From Paenibacillus abyssi (GTDB lineage: Bacteria; Bacillota; Bacilli; Paenibacillales; Paenibacillaceae), in contig NZ_BMGR01000010.1 in assembly GCF_014640295.1 (NCBI RefSeq), positions 124,001 through 188,000 of the forward strand: 64,000 nt of DNA, given 5' to 3'. The notes below the pieces were generated by a model that saw nothing but the letters and a program-made list of their open reading frames with translations, searched no databases and was not told where the DNA came from. Shown here one piece after another: positions 18,975 through 28,595 of the stretch. Position 1 is the first letter of the stretch, and every line of letters starts with the position of its first letter. The position numbers and the translations under genes were made by a program.

Positions 18975-19517
18975 TCAAACCTCTTCAACAATAATATTCC
19001 GGTTCGTAAACACACAAATATCCGCCGCAATTTCAAGTGAGGATTTCGCCATTTCCCTCGCATCCAGCCCGGTTGCATGCCGCTTCAATGCGCGTGCGGC
19101 GGACATCGCGAAGCTGCCGCCCGAACCGATTGCCAGAACGCCGTCATCCGGCTCGATAATCTCACCGTTACCCGAGACGAGCAGCATCCCTCCTGCATCC
19201 ATCACAATCATCATCGCTTCCAATCTTCTCAGCACCCGGTCTGAGCGCCAATCCTTAGCCAATTCAACTGCCGCACGCTGCAAATTGCCGTGATGCTCCT
19301 CCAGCTTGCCCTCAAATTTCTCGAATAAAGTGATTGCATCAGCTACCGAACCGGCAAATCCTGCGATAACCTGGCCGCGGTACAGCCTGCGCACTTTTTT
19401 CGCATGATGCTTCATTACCATGCTGTTGCCGAAGGTCACCTGTCCATCACCTGCGATAGCGCCTTTTCCTTCATGGCGGATCGCACAGATCGTCGTTGCA
19501 TGAAATTGCATTTCCAT
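18975..19517 (-). CDS. hslV: HslV/ClpQ protease subunit
   Basis: Proteasome-like N-terminal nucleophile protease of the HslUV complex, 180 residues. The body matches ClpQ closely: [59 protein letters not shown]. The first ATG has AGGAGG seven bases upstream, giving the start [10 protein letters not shown]. In B. subtilis ClpQ the residue after Met is Ser, which acts as nucleophile. Here no Ser or Thr follows Met, and the Thr of HATT lies at residue 8, so a short propeptide would have to be removed. Confidence 0.95.
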   Translation of the reverse strand: MEMQFHATTICAIRHEGKGAIAGDGQVTFGNSMVMKHHAKKVRRLYRGQVIAGFAGSVADAITLFEKFEGKLEEHHGNLQRAAVELAKDWRSDRVLRRLEAMMIVMDAGGMLLVSGNGEIIEPDDGVLAIGSGGSFAMSAARALKRHATGLDAREMAKSSLEIAADICVFTNRNIIVEEV

Positions 19518-19533
19518 ATTGTTGCCTCCTAAA

Positions 19534-19599
19534 GGTTTTGCGGAGCAAAACCTGCATCGTAAGCATAATCCCAGGTTTTGCGGAGCAAAGCCTGCATCG
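19534..19599. repeat. Tandem hairpin repeat between trmFO and hslV
   Basis: Two copies of a 26-base unit, GGTTTTGCGGAGCAAARCC plus TGCATCG, lie at 19534-19559 and 19574-19599, 40 bases apart and differing at one position. Each folds into a hairpin with stem GGTTTTGC/GCAAAACC and loop GGA; the second copy keeps pairing through one wobble. No T-run follows on the minus strand, so these are not intrinsic terminators. In B. subtilis xerC occupies this place. Confidence 0.85.
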
Positions 19600-19614
19600 C
19601 ATTCACTTCAGCTT

Positions 19615-20952
19615 CTATTTTGCTTTACTGTTCTCTACAATGTGCTCTTCTTTAAATTGTATGAGCTTCTCAAGTGCGCGATTTGCAATGGCTTCATATT
19701 TTTCTTTTTTATTTTTAATTCGTTTATCCAGCGGCGGGAATAATCCGAAATTTGCATTCATTGGTTGGAAGTGCTTGAAATCTGCCGTCGTAATATATTC
19801 AGCCATGCTTCCCAGTGCCGTTTCTGCTGGAAGGACCAGCGGCTCAAGGCCGCGCGCCATCCGGCCTGCGTTGATGCCGGCAATCAAACCTGAAGCTGCC
19901 GATTCAACATAACCTTCAACGCCGGTCATTTGGCCTGCGAACATTAAGCGGTCTCTTCCCTTGAATTGGTAGGTCGGCCTAAGCTGCTTGGGCGAGTTAA
20001 TAAATGTGTTACGATGCATAACGCCGAATCTTACGAATTCAGCCTGTTCTAAACCAGGAATAAGCGAAAGCACTCTTTTTTGCTCTCCCCATTTGAGATG
20101 GGTTTGAAAGCCGACCAAATTATACAGCGTGCCCGCTGCATTATCCTGCCTGAGCTGAACAACAGCATGCGGCAGCTTGCCCGTATGCGGATTAACAAGG
20201 CCAACCGGCTTCATCGGTCCGAAAAGGAGCGTTTGCTTGCCCCGGCTGGCAATGACCTCAACCGGCATGCAGCCTTCAAAATAGATCTCTTTCTCAAACT
20301 CTTTCAACTCCGCCTTCTCGGCCGTGATGAGCGCGTCATAAAACGTCTCAAACTCCTCTTCCGTCATCGGGCAGTTTAGATAAGCGGCTTCTCCCTTGTC
20401 ATAACGGGATGCCAGATAAACTTTGCTCATATCGATCGAATCTTTCTCAACAATCGGCGCCGCCGCATCATAGAAATAAAAATACTCCTCGCCCATCAAA
20501 TCTTTGATCTGCTGAGAGAGCTGCGGAGAGGTTAACGGCCCGGTAGCGATGACGACGATGCCATCCTCCGGAATTTCCGTCATCTCTTCCGTTCTGACAT
20601 CCACTAGAGGATGGTTGCGGAGCGAGGACGTCACTTCCCCCGAGAAGCCTTCACGATCAACGGCTAGGGCTCCTCCTGCAGGTACGGCGTGTTTGTCCGC
20701 ACTGTTCAAGATCAGCGATCCAAGCAGCCGCATTTCTTCCTTGAGTACCCCTACCGCATTCGTCAAGCCATTGGCACGCAGGCTGTTGCTGCATACCAGC
20801 TCGGCGAATTTATCTGTATGATGCGCGGGCGTACGGGTCACCGGCCGCATTTCATATAAGGTGACAGGCACGCCCTGCGCGGCGATTTGCCATGCGGCCT
20901 CGCTGCCTGCAAGGCCAGCGCCAATTACAGTTACTTTATTTGTTGAAGTCAA
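19615..20952 (-). CDS. trmFO: TrmFO, folate/FAD-dependent tRNA (U54-C5) methyltransferase
   Basis: Makes m5U54 in the T-loop of tRNA using methylene-tetrahydrofolate and FAD. The FAD-binding motif [16 protein letters not shown] is at the N-terminus, followed by the family signature [26 protein letters not shown] start at 20952, giving [13 protein letters not shown] (445 residues), has AGGCAGGA at a good distance; another TTG eight codons upstream is less well placed. It follows topA as in B. subtilis (gid). Confidence 0.95.
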   Translation of the reverse strand: MTSTNKVTVIGAGLAGSEAAWQIAAQGVPVTLYEMRPVTRTPAHHTDKFAELVCSNSLRANGLTNAVGVLKEEMRLLGSLILNSADKHAVPAGGALAVDREGFSGEVTSSLRNHPLVDVRTEEMTEIPEDGIVVIATGPLTSPQLSQQIKDLMGEEYFYFYDAAAPIVEKDSIDMSKVYLASRYDKGEAAYLNCPMTEEEFETFYDALITAEKAELKEFEKEIYFEGCMPVEVIASRGKQTLLFGPMKPVGLVNPHTGKLPHAVVQLRQDNAAGTLYNLVGFQTHLKWGEQKRVLSLIPGLEQAEFVRFGVMHRNTFINSPKQLRPTYQFKGRDRLMFAGQMTGVEGYVESAASGLIAGINAGRMARGLEPLVLPAETALGSMAEYITTADFKHFQPMNANFGLFPPLDKRIKNKKEKYEAIANRALEKLIQFKEEHIVENSKAK

Positions 20953-20988
20953 TGTTATATCCTGCCTTTCTATCAAACAGTCTGCCGC

Positions 20989-23088
20989 TTACACATCGGC
21001 TTGATCCTGTTCTTCCGGTAATTCTTCGGTGTGTTCGCATGAAGTACATTGGATTTTGCCGCCGCTGCGGTTACGCTTCTCCACCATATACGAGCCGCAT
21101 TTCGGACAAGGCTTGTCAATCGGCTTATCCCATGAGACGAATTCGCAGCCGGGGTATTGGTCGCAGCCATAAAAGATACGTCCTTTTTTACTGCGGCGTT
21201 CAATGATTTTCCCTTCTCCGCATTTCGGACAGGTTACACCGATATCTTTTACAATCGGCTTCGTATTACGGCAATCCGGGAAACCGGAACAAGCTAAAAA
21301 TTTGCCAAAGCGTCCCATTTTGTATACGAGGTGCTTCCCGCACTTCTCGCAAATCTCATCGGACACTTCATCTTGAATCTCCACTTCCTTCATTTCTTCC
21401 TCGGCAACTTCAAGACGCTTCTCAAAGGATTCGTAGAACGAGGCCAGCACCTTGACCCAATCCTGAGTTCCTTCTTCGACATGGTCAAGGTCGCCTTCCA
21501 TATGAGCGGTAAATTCGGCATCCAGAATTTCCGGGAAAAACTCTTCCATCAATTCAATGACCAAATCGCCGAGCTCTGTCGGCACGAACTTCTTCTCTTC
21601 GATCGCAACGTAACCGCGCTTCTGGATCGTTTCGAGGGTAGGGGCATATGTACTTGGCCGACCGATGCCCAGTTCCTCCAACGTGCGCACAAGCCTTGCT
21701 TCGGTGTAACGCGGCGGAGGCTGTGTAAAATGCTGTTTGGGCTCGATGTCCTGCTTTTGGGTTACATCGCCTTTGGCAAGCGGCGGCAGAAACTTGTCTT
21801 CTTCTGTTGTTCCATCATCGTTACCTTCCACATAAACCTTCATGAAGCCCGGGAATTTCAGCTTTGAGCCGGTCGCCCGGAATGTCACTGGACCAACCTT
21901 TAAGTCTACGGTCATCGTATCGAGCACGGCCGAAGACATTTGGCTCGCAATGTACCGCTCCCAAACAAGCTTATACAAGCGCAATTGATCACGGCTGAGG
22001 AAAGGCTTCATCGTCTCCGGTTCGCGCAGCGCTGAAGTTGGACGTATCGCTTCGTGGGCATCCTGTGTACTCGCGTTCTTCTTTGTATACACGCGCGGTT
22101 CTTCCGGTGCGTATTCAGAGCCGAATTTATCCAAGATGTAGCTTTTCGCCTCTTCTTGGGCAATTGGAGAAATCCGCGTCGAATCGGTACGCATGTAAGT
22201 AATTAAACCTACCGTGCCTTCTTTTCCCAGATCGACCCCTTCATACAGCTGCTGTGCAACCGACATCGTCTTGGCCGCTCGGAAACCCAGCTTACGCGCA
22301 GCTTCCTGCTGCAGCGAGCTTGTAATGAAGGGAGGCGCCGGATGACGCTGCCGTTCCTTTTCACGGACCTCGTCAACTAGGAATTCCGAGTTCCCCATTG
22401 CCGCCAACACTTCATTGACATCATTCTCGCTGCCTAATTCACGCTTCTCTCCGTTCACGGAGTGAAACTTCGCCTCAAAAACCGACTTCTCATGTGCCAG
22501 CTTTGCGGTGATCGACCAATATTCTTCCGGGATAAAAGCATCGATCTCATTCTCCCGGTCGATGATCAGCTTCACGGCAACGGATTGAACCCGGCCGGCA
22601 GACAATCCTTTCTTCACTTTCTTCCAGAGCAGCGGACTGATCTTGTAGCCTACGAGCCGATCCAGAATTCTTCTTGCCTGCTGCGCATTAACAAGATCTT
22701 TGTTGATCTTACGTGGCGTTTTGAATGCATCCTTCACCGCTTGCTTCGTTATTTCATTAAATACGACACGGCAATCTTCCGTCTCATCTAATTCGAGATA
22801 ATGTGCCAAGTGCCAAGCAATCGCTTCTCCTTCGCGGTCGGGGTCAGCTGCGAGATACACTTTTTTCACTTTCTTTCTGGCATCCTTTAATTCCTTAAGC
22901 ACGCTGCCTTTACCGCGAATCGTAATATATTTGGGGTTGAAGTCGTTTTCCACCTCGACGCCAATCTGGCTTTTCGGCAAATCGCGGATATGACCCATGG
23001 ATGCTTTGACGATGTATTTGCTGCCAAGATATTTGCCGATTGTTTTGGCTTTTGCCGGTGATTCGACAATGACAAGTGAATCCGCCAT
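20989..23088 (-). CDS. topA: DNA topoisomerase I
   Basis: Type IA topoisomerase that relaxes negative supercoils. The 699-residue protein has the TOPRIM domain ([32 protein letters not shown] at 81-94), catalytic tyrosine Y298 in [12 protein letters not shown], and three C-terminal zinc ribbons (CEKCGKHL...[15 protein letters not shown]...[15 protein letters not shown]...CTSC). Length is typical of Bacillales. It lies 31 bases after dprA. Confidence 0.97.
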   Translation of the reverse strand: MADSLVIVESPAKAKTIGKYLGSKYIVKASMGHIRDLPKSQIGVEVENDFNPKYITIRGKGSVLKELKDARKKVKKVYLAADPDREGEAIAWHLAHYLELDETEDCRVVFNEITKQAVKDAFKTPRKINKDLVNAQQARRILDRLVGYKISPLLWKKVKKGLSAGRVQSVAVKLIIDRENEIDAFIPEEYWSITAKLAHEKSVFEAKFHSVNGEKRELGSENDVNEVLAAMGNSEFLVDEVREKERQRHPAPPFITSSLQQEAARKLGFRAAKTMSVAQQLYEGVDLGKEGTVGLITYMRTDSTRISPIAQEEAKSYILDKFGSEYAPEEPRVYTKKNASTQDAHEAIRPTSALREPETMKPFLSRDQLRLYKLVWERYIASQMSSAVLDTMTVDLKVGPVTFRATGSKLKFPGFMKVYVEGNDDGTTEEDKFLPPLAKGDVTQKQDIEPKQHFTQPPPRYTEARLVRTLEELGIGRPSTYAPTLETIQKRGYVAIEEKKFVPTELGDLVIELMEEFFPEILDAEFTAHMEGDLDHVEEGTQDWVKVLASFYESFEKRLEVAEEEMKEVEIQDEVSDEICEKCGKHLVYKMGRFGKFLACSGFPDCRNTKPIVKDIGVTCPKCGEGKIIERRSKKGRIFYGCDQYPGCEFVSWDKPIDKPCPKCGSYMVEKRNRSGGKIQCTSCEHTEELPEEQDQADV

Positions 23089-23119
23089 TAAGCGTCCTCC
23101 TCTCTCCTATTGCTTACCT

Positions 23120-24238
23120 TTATAAGACACTGTATATAAAACCGGGATGCTGTTCAATCTTATGTTTTATAGTTAAATTTATCAGAACTGCGTGCAAATG
23201 TCCAAACGGTATGCCTGTTTGCTCATGCAGTTCATCCGCTGAACCCGGTTTATCCTGCAGCAGCTGAAGGATTCGCCGTTCCTCATCCGTTAGATCCGCG
23301 GCCGTTTTTCCCGCAGGCTTCTCTGCCATCATCAAAGCATTCCGGAGATCCGAACGGTAGATAAAATCCTCAAGGACATCCTTAAGCTCTGTCACCATCT
23401 TGGCGGAGCCTTGCTTGATTAATTTGTTGGCTCCCTCACTCTTAGGCGAGCTGATCGGACCGGGGACCGCATAGACCTCTCTGGACATGTCAAGCGCTTG
23501 ATCCGCAGTAATCAACGAACCGCTGCGCAATGCGGCCTCCACTACTATCGTACCGAGAGACAGTCCGGCAATGATGCGATTGCGCTGAGGGAACAAGCCA
23601 GGATGAGATCGCATACCGATCGGATATTCTGATAAAAGTAAGCCGCTCTCGGCAATGGACCGGTACAGCGTCCGGTTATCAGGCGGGTAAACAACATCAA
23701 TCGGCGTACCCAGCACAGCGACAGTCGATCCAATGCCGCGCAGCGCGCCCTCATGGGCAAATCGGTCAATTCCCCTCGCCAGCCCGCTGACTACTGTCAG
23801 GCCGGCGCCCGATAGCTGCTCCGCCAGCTTAAGCGCTGTTTGTCTGCCATATGCCGTAGGCACTCTGGTGCCGACCATCGCGATCGAAGGTGCATGCAAT
23901 AGCCGCTCATCGCCTAATACATATATAACCCAAGGCGGGTCGAACATCTGTCTGAGCAGCGGGGGATAATGATCATCCAAGGCTGTGATGATTTGAACGC
24001 CGAGCCGTTCATAACGTTCGTTAATCGACTGTATCCGTTCAAGCTGCAAGCCTTGCTTTACGGCTTTCACCTGATCGCCGCGCAGTCCCAGCTCTGCCCA
24101 TTCTTTGTCACTATAATGGACACAGTCCATAAGAGAAGCATGCTTGTGAACTTTATCTATGCTGCGCCATCCGATACCCTGTGTTTCGTGGAGCGCCAGC
24201 ATGACTAACCGCTCATTCCAACCGGAATCAAATTTCAT
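23120..24238 (-). CDS. dprA: DNA-processing protein DprA
   Basis: Loads RecA on incoming single-stranded DNA during transformation. The 372-residue protein has an N-terminal HhH/SAM-like part (about 10-60), the Rossmann-like DprA core with VGTRVPTAYGRQTALKLAEQLSGAGL and SGLARGIDRFAHEGAL (about 125-165), then FPQRNRIIAGLSLGTIVVEA and a C-terminal winged helix (DEERRILQLLQDKPGSADELHEQTGI). It follows sucD's terminator and has its own promoter. Confidence 0.96.
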   Translation of the reverse strand: MKFDSGWNERLVMLALHETQGIGWRSIDKVHKHASLMDCVHYSDKEWAELGLRGDQVKAVKQGLQLERIQSINERYERLGVQIITALDDHYPPLLRQMFDPPWVIYVLGDERLLHAPSIAMVGTRVPTAYGRQTALKLAEQLSGAGLTVVSGLARGIDRFAHEGALRGIGSTVAVLGTPIDVVYPPDNRTLYRSIAESGLLLSEYPIGMRSHPGLFPQRNRIIAGLSLGTIVVEAALRSGSLITADQALDMSREVYAVPGPISSPKSEGANKLIKQGSAKMVTELKDVLEDFIYRSDLRNALMMAEKPAGKTAADLTDEERRILQLLQDKPGSADELHEQTGIPFGHLHAVLINLTIKHKIEQHPGFIYSVL

Positions 24239-24277
24239 TTATTCCATCCCTTTCGGGACCGCAAGCATTCTTTACCT

Positions 24278-24306
24278 ATTTTGCTTGACATGATCGAAGA
24301 ATGCAA
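24278..24306 (-). promoter_or_regulatory. Candidate sigma-A promoter of dprA
   Basis: Minus-strand TTGCAT (-35, 24301-24306) and CAAAAT (-10, 24278-24283) are separated by 17 bases. An imperfect inverted repeat (CCGCAAGCATTCTT with AAGAATGCAAGCGG, about 24259-24310) brackets the promoter and could be an operator. It lies 40 bases before the dprA start. Confidence 0.5.
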
Positions 24307-24334
24307 GCGGCCAACGTTAAATTATGAAACAATA

Positions 24335-24383
24335 ACAAAAAAGCAGTCTTCCATTCCCTCTGAAGGGAATCGGAAGACTGCTT
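24335..24383 (-). terminator. Intrinsic terminator after sucCD
   Basis: A strong hairpin with perfect outer stem AAGCAGTCTTCC / GGAAGACTGCTT and inner stem ATTCCCT/AGGGAAT is followed on the minus strand by TTTTTTG. It ends the sucC-sucD transcript before dprA. Confidence 0.93.
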
Positions 24384-24434
24384 GTCTTCAACCTATAATG
24401 CGAGAGGACAACCTCTCCTAAAGCTTAAGCTTCC

Positions 24435-25370
24435 TTAAGCTTTGCGTGTTGTGCACTGCTCCAGCATGCCGCGTTCTTCGAGTACGCTGACAAGCGTCGA
24501 GCCCATGTCCGAAGGCGTCGGCGCCACTTTGATGCCGCACGCTTCCAATGTTGCGATTTTCTCCGCAGCTGTTCCTTTGCCGCCTGAGATGATCGCGCCC
24601 GCATGACCCATACGTTTTCCTGGAGGAGCTGTCGCGCCGCCGATAAAGCCGACTACCGGCTTTTTCATGTTCGCTTTGATCCACTCTGCCGCTTCTTCTT
24701 CCGCTGTACCGCCAATCTCACCGATCATGATGACAGCGTGTGTATCCGGATCCTCATTAAACAAATGCAGGATATCGATGAACTCCGAACCTTTAACCGG
24801 GTCGCCGCCGATTCCTACTGCGGAGGACTGGCCGATTCCGCGTGTGGAAAGCTGATGAACAGCCTCGTAAGTCAACGTACCGCTTCGCGATACAACGCCT
24901 ACATGGCCTTTCAAATGAATATAACCCGGCATGATGCCGATTTTACATTCTTCCGGAGTAATGACACCCGGGCAGTTCGGTCCGATCAGACGTGTTTTGC
25001 GTCCTTCCATGTAACGTTTAACGTTAACCATATCAAGAACCGGAATGCCTTCTGTAATACAAATGGCAAGATCTAATTCCGCATCAACCGCCTCCATGAT
25101 CGCATCAGCTGCGAAAGCCGGAGGAACATAGATAACAGAAGCTGTAGCGCCAGTGGCTGCTTTTGCTTCCGCAACGGTATTAAATACAGGAAGTGAAACA
25201 ACTTGTCCATTGTCAAGCGTGATGTCGACATTTGTGCCACCTTTGCCCGGTGTTACGCCGCCGACCATCTGTGTACCATATTCAAGCGCACCCTTCGCAT
25301 GGAAAAGGCCGGTTGCGCCGGTAATGCCTTGCGTAATGACTTTCGTATCTTTACCTACCAAAATGCTCAT
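24435..25370 (-). CDS. sucD: Succinyl-CoA synthetase alpha subunit
   Basis: TCA-cycle enzyme that couples succinyl-CoA cleavage to nucleoside triphosphate formation. The 311-residue protein has the CoA-binding fold ([21 protein letters not shown]), [20 protein letters not shown] near 130-150, and the phosphohistidine H256 in [13 protein letters not shown]. It follows sucC by 45 bases. Confidence 0.97.
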   Translation of the reverse strand: MSILVGKDTKVITQGITGATGLFHAKGALEYGTQMVGGVTPGKGGTNVDITLDNGQVVSLPVFNTVAEAKAATGATASVIYVPPAFAADAIMEAVDAELDLAICITEGIPVLDMVNVKRYMEGRKTRLIGPNCPGVITPEECKIGIMPGYIHLKGHVGVVSRSGTLTYEAVHQLSTRGIGQSSAVGIGGDPVKGSEFIDILHLFNEDPDTHAVIMIGEIGGTAEEEAAEWIKANMKKPVVGFIGGATAPPGKRMGHAGAIISGGKGTAAEKIATLEACGIKVAPTPSDMGSTLVSVLEERGMLEQCTTRKA

Positions 25371-25415
25371 CGAAGGCTCACATCCCCTGAAAAATTTCGT
25401 GTGCTGAAGGTCAAA

Positions 25416-26576
25416 TTACTTGACGAGGGCAACAATTTTCTGAGCGCCGTCTGCCATGGAATCCGCCGCAACGATGTTCAGGCCGGATTCATTCAGAATT
25501 TTCTTGCCAAGCTCTACGTTTGTTCCTTCCAAACGGACCACAAGCGGACGGTCGAGACCGATCTGCTTCGCGGCTTCCACTACCCCGTTAGCAATAACGT
25601 CGCAGCGCATAATGCCACCGAAAATATTGACGAAAATACCCTTTACCTTTGCATCGGAAAGGATGATTTTGAATGCTTCGGTAACCTTCTCAGTCGTCGC
25701 ACCGCCCCCAACATCAAGGAAGTTAGCCGGGTCGCCGCCGTAATATTTGATGATATCCATCGTCGCCATAGCCAGTCCGGCGCCATTAACCATACAGCCG
25801 ATGTTGCCATCGAGCGCAATATAGCTCAGGTCGAATTTGGATGCTTCGATTTCTTTCTCGTCTTCCTCTTCCAAATCGCGCAGAGCCACGATATCCTTGT
25901 GACGATACAGCGCATTGGAGTCAAAATTCAGCTTGGCGTCAAGCGCCATTACATTACCGTCACCGGTAACAACAAGCGGGTTAATCTCAGCGATCGAGCA
26001 GTCTTTTTCCACGAACGCTTTGTACAAAGCCAGCATGAACTTAACCGCTTTGTTGACCAGCTCATTTGGAATGTTGATGGCATAGGCCAATTTGCGAGCT
26101 TGAAACGCTTGCAAACCAACGGCCGGATCAACAGCCTCTTTGAAAATTTTCTCCGGCGAATGAGCAGCCACTTCTTCAATTTCCGTGCCGCCTTCTTCCG
26201 AAGCCATCATAACAACGCTGCCTGTACCGCGGTCGACAACAACCCCGATATAGTATTCCTTCTTAATGTCACAGCCCTGTTCGATCAGAAGGCGCTTTAC
26301 TTCTTTGCCCTCAGGACCGGTTTGATGTGTAACAAGCACCTTACCTAAAATTTCGCTTGCATACGTGCGTACTTCGTCTAATCCCTTGGCTACCTTTACA
26401 CCGCCGGCTTTACCGCGGCCGCCCGCATGGATTTGCGCCTTGACCACAACAACAGGCGTGCCGAGAGCCTTGGCCGCTTCTACCGCTTCATCGACGGTAA
26501 ATGCCACCTTTCCCTCTGGAACGACAACACCGTATTGCTTCAGGACTTCTTTGCCTTGATACTCATGGATATTCAT
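25416..26576 (-). CDS. sucC: Succinyl-CoA synthetase beta subunit
   Basis: Beta subunit with the ATP-grasp domain and the nucleotide-binding site. It starts [17 protein letters not shown] and contains [20 protein letters not shown] (about 45-65), [21 protein letters not shown], and the C-terminal ligase domain with [18 protein letters not shown]. It has 386 residues, the usual length. AGGAGG precedes the ATG. It is divergent from the comM-like gene. Confidence 0.97.
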   Translation of the reverse strand: MNIHEYQGKEVLKQYGVVVPEGKVAFTVDEAVEAAKALGTPVVVVKAQIHAGGRGKAGGVKVAKGLDEVRTYASEILGKVLVTHQTGPEGKEVKRLLIEQGCDIKKEYYIGVVVDRGTGSVVMMASEEGGTEIEEVAAHSPEKIFKEAVDPAVGLQAFQARKLAYAINIPNELVNKAVKFMLALYKAFVEKDCSIAEINPLVVTGDGNVMALDAKLNFDSNALYRHKDIVALRDLEEEDEKEIEASKFDLSYIALDGNIGCMVNGAGLAMATMDIIKYYGGDPANFLDVGGGATTEKVTEAFKIILSDAKVKGIFVNIFGGIMRCDVIANGVVEAAKQIGLDRPLVVRLEGTNVELGKKILNESGLNIVAADSMADGAQKIVALVK

Positions 26577-26634
26577 TCACGAAATCCTCCTATCCGCAGT
26601 TTCATCCTCAAAATATGTAAACAAAACCCTACTC

Positions 26635-26643
26635 ATTGTACCA
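26635..26643 (-). promoter_or_regulatory. Candidate extended -10 promoter of sucC
   Basis: TGGTACAAT on the minus strand fits an extended -10 element, about 60 bases before the sucC ATG. No good -35 is visible at 17 bases. I saw no clear CcpA site in the sucC-comM spacer; the rest of 26644-26847 is AT-rich without recognised features. Confidence 0.4.
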
Positions 26644-26847
26644 CTTTTTTCTGTGGCTTACCTTATTTATATCATTAAAAAATATATACTTTTTGATATG
26701 GTTTTCATCTCGTTTCGAGAACGAAAATCGACAAAGACTGCATATATCTTGCCGGATCAGGCTTAACCACCCATATAGTATGACCATTTCATCAACAATT
26801 ATTGTATATATTCTCCTTAATCAGGTCCGTACTTCCACGTTGTTTTG

Positions 26848-26877
26848 TTGACATGACACTCCCCATTGCGATAGGAT
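26848..26877 (+). promoter_or_regulatory. Candidate sigma-A promoter of comM/yifB
   Basis: TTGACA (26848-26853) and TAGGAT (26872-26877) are separated by 18 bases. The transcript would start near 26884, leaving a leader of about 58 bases before the ATG at 26942. Confidence 0.55.
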
Positions 26878-26903
26878 TATACATTATATGGGATTGTAAG
26901 GAA

Positions 26904-26940
26904 GCACCTTCGCCGATTATTCGTTGGAGGTGCCTTTTTG
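26904..26940 (+). promoter_or_regulatory. Leader hairpin covering the comM ribosome binding site
   Basis: GCACCT (26904-26909) pairs with AGGTGC (26928-26933), part of the Shine-Dalgarno GGAGGTG, and is followed by CTTTTTG. The shape is that of an intrinsic terminator or an SD-sequestering hairpin directly before the start codon. Control of translation or early termination is inferred. Confidence 0.4.
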
Positions 26941-26941
26941 T

Positions 26942-28546
26942 ATGTATACAAAACATAACAGTGCCAGTGTCCACGGCGTTGATGGACGAATTATCGAAGT
27001 GGAAGTCGATATCGCAAACGGTTTGCCCCAGGTCAATATCGTCGGGCTTCCTGATCCTGCTATACGGGAATCCGTGGAACGTGTAAGATCAGCTGTCAAA
27101 AACTGCGGTTATGTGTTTCCTTTGGAGAGGATCACTGTGAACTTAGCCCCTGCCGACCTGCGCAAAGAGGGTACAGCCTATGATCTGGCAATCGCTGTCG
27201 GCGTTCTCACGGCAAGCGGTCAGCTTCAAACAGAACGCTTCCGGGATACGCTCATCATCGGCGAGCTTTCGCTCGACGGTACGATCCGTCCCGTTCCCGG
27301 CGTACTGCCAATGGTCGAGGAGGCAAAGAAACAAGGCATATCCCGTGCCTTTGTCGCTCCGGGAAACGCGGCGGAGGCTTCACTTATCGGCGGCTTGGAT
27401 TTGACCGTCATCGCTCACTTGCGGGAATTAGGAGACGAAGAAGCCGGATCACCCCATGTTGATGTGAATGACAGGCACGTCACCTTTGCTAAGGTATTTC
27501 AATCTGACAATGAAGGGCGATCTTCATCAACAGATGACGATAAAGAAATCCCCCGACACAGTGATCAAGAGAACAACCACTATGATTATATTGAAGTCAT
27601 CGGTCAGCATCATGCCAAGCGGGCTTTATTGACAGCTGCAGCCGGTCGGCATAATATTCTGCTCTCCGGTCCCCCGGGGACGGGCAAGACGATGCTGATC
27701 CGTAGACTTCCGGGCATCCTTCCCCCTCTGGAGGATGAAGAAGCGCTTGAGGTCACGAAAATATACAGTGTTGCCGGAAAGCTTACCCAAGGCGCTGTCT
27801 CCTTGGTACGAGAGCGCCCTTTCCGTTCTCCCCATCATACGATTTCTCCCGGCGGGCTCATCGGCGGAGGATCCATTCCCAAACCGGGGGAGGTAACGCT
27901 GGCCCATCGCGGCATTTTATTTCTGGATGAGCTTCCTGAATTCTCAAGAAATGTGCTTGAGGTGCTGCGGCAGCCGCTCGAGGACCGCAGCGTCACCATC
28001 GCCCGTACGAGAGCTGTTTTTCGCTACCCGTCTCATTTTATGCTTGCAGCATCAATGAATCCGTGTCCGTGCGGCTATTTCGGAGATGATTCGGATCGGC
28101 AGCGCTGCGGCTGCTCTCCCCACAAAATCGCCGCTTACCGCACGAAAATTTCCGGACCGCTGCTCGATCGCATCGATCTGCAGGTAGAGGTCCCGCGTCC
28201 ATCAACCTTTCTGAGCGCTACCGCAGGCTTGTCTTCCTCGCAAATGCGGGATCTTGTCATGCTCGCCAGAGAACGGCAAATCGCCCGCCGTACTACGGCG
28301 GGCGTGAGCTGGAACAGTGAATTGCAGGGCAGGGCGCTGCATCAAAGCGCGCGGCTGAAAGCAGACGCGGAGCTGCTGCTGCAGCAGGCCTATAAGTCGC
28401 TTGGCCTCAGCCTGCGGGCGCATGACCGCGTGCTGAAGCTGGCGCGCACAATCTCCGATCTGCAGGACAGCAATACGATTGAAGCCGAGCATGTCGCTGA
28501 GGCGATTCAATACCGGAGCTTGGACCGCAAATTAGAGCTTATATGA
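26942..28546 (+). CDS. comM: YifB/ComM-family Mg-chelatase-like AAA+ ATPase
   Basis: AAA+ protein of 534 residues. In Gram-negatives ComM acts as a branch-migration helicase during natural transformation. The N-terminal domain resembles a Lon S5-like fold (VNIVGLPDPAIRESVERVRSA, VNLAPADLRKEGTAYDLAIA). The AAA+ core has P-loop GPPGTGKTM, Walker B GILFLDELPEF and a Cys cluster (NPCPCGYFG, CGC). The C-terminal Mg-chelatase domain follows. ATG at 26942 follows GGAGGTG. Proximity to dprA fits a role in DNA uptake, which is inference. Confidence 0.93.
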   Translation: MYTKHNSASVHGVDGRIIEVEVDIANGLPQVNIVGLPDPAIRESVERVRSAVKNCGYVFPLERITVNLAPADLRKEGTAYDLAIAVGVLTASGQLQTERFRDTLIIGELSLDGTIRPVPGVLPMVEEAKKQGISRAFVAPGNAAEASLIGGLDLTVIAHLRELGDEEAGSPHVDVNDRHVTFAKVFQSDNEGRSSSTDDDKEIPRHSDQENNHYDYIEVIGQHHAKRALLTAAAGRHNILLSGPPGTGKTMLIRRLPGILPPLEDEEALEVTKIYSVAGKLTQGAVSLVRERPFRSPHHTISPGGLIGGGSIPKPGEVTLAHRGILFLDELPEFSRNVLEVLRQPLEDRSVTIARTRAVFRYPSHFMLAASMNPCPCGYFGDDSDRQRCGCSPHKIAAYRTKISGPLLDRIDLQVEVPRPSTFLSATAGLSSSQMRDLVMLARERQIARRTTAGVSWNSELQGRALHQSARLKADAELLLQQAYKSLGLSLRAHDRVLKLARTISDLQDSNTIEAEHVAEAIQYRSLDRKLELI

Positions 28547-28565
28547 TTGATATGGATTGTTTCTT

Positions 28566-28595
28566 CCCACCGGTCAACCGGTGGGTATTGTTTTT
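28566..28595 (+). terminator. Intrinsic terminator of comM, overlapping the convergent gene's end
   Basis: Perfect hairpin CCCACCGG-TCAA-CCGGTGGG then TATTGTTTTT on the plus strand. The loop contains the stop codon of the convergent HAAS-SEDS gene. No T-run follows on the minus strand. Confidence 0.85.

Noticed and set aside
18926-19078. N-terminal 51-residue extension of HslU
   Set aside because: It overlaps hslV, is absent from the family, and the GTG at 18925 has a proper ribosome binding site.
26707-26723. Palindrome TCGTT-TCGAG-AACGA as a LexA/DinR box
   Set aside because: It does not match the Bacillus SOS box (CGAAC-N4-GTTCG) and is far from both promoters.
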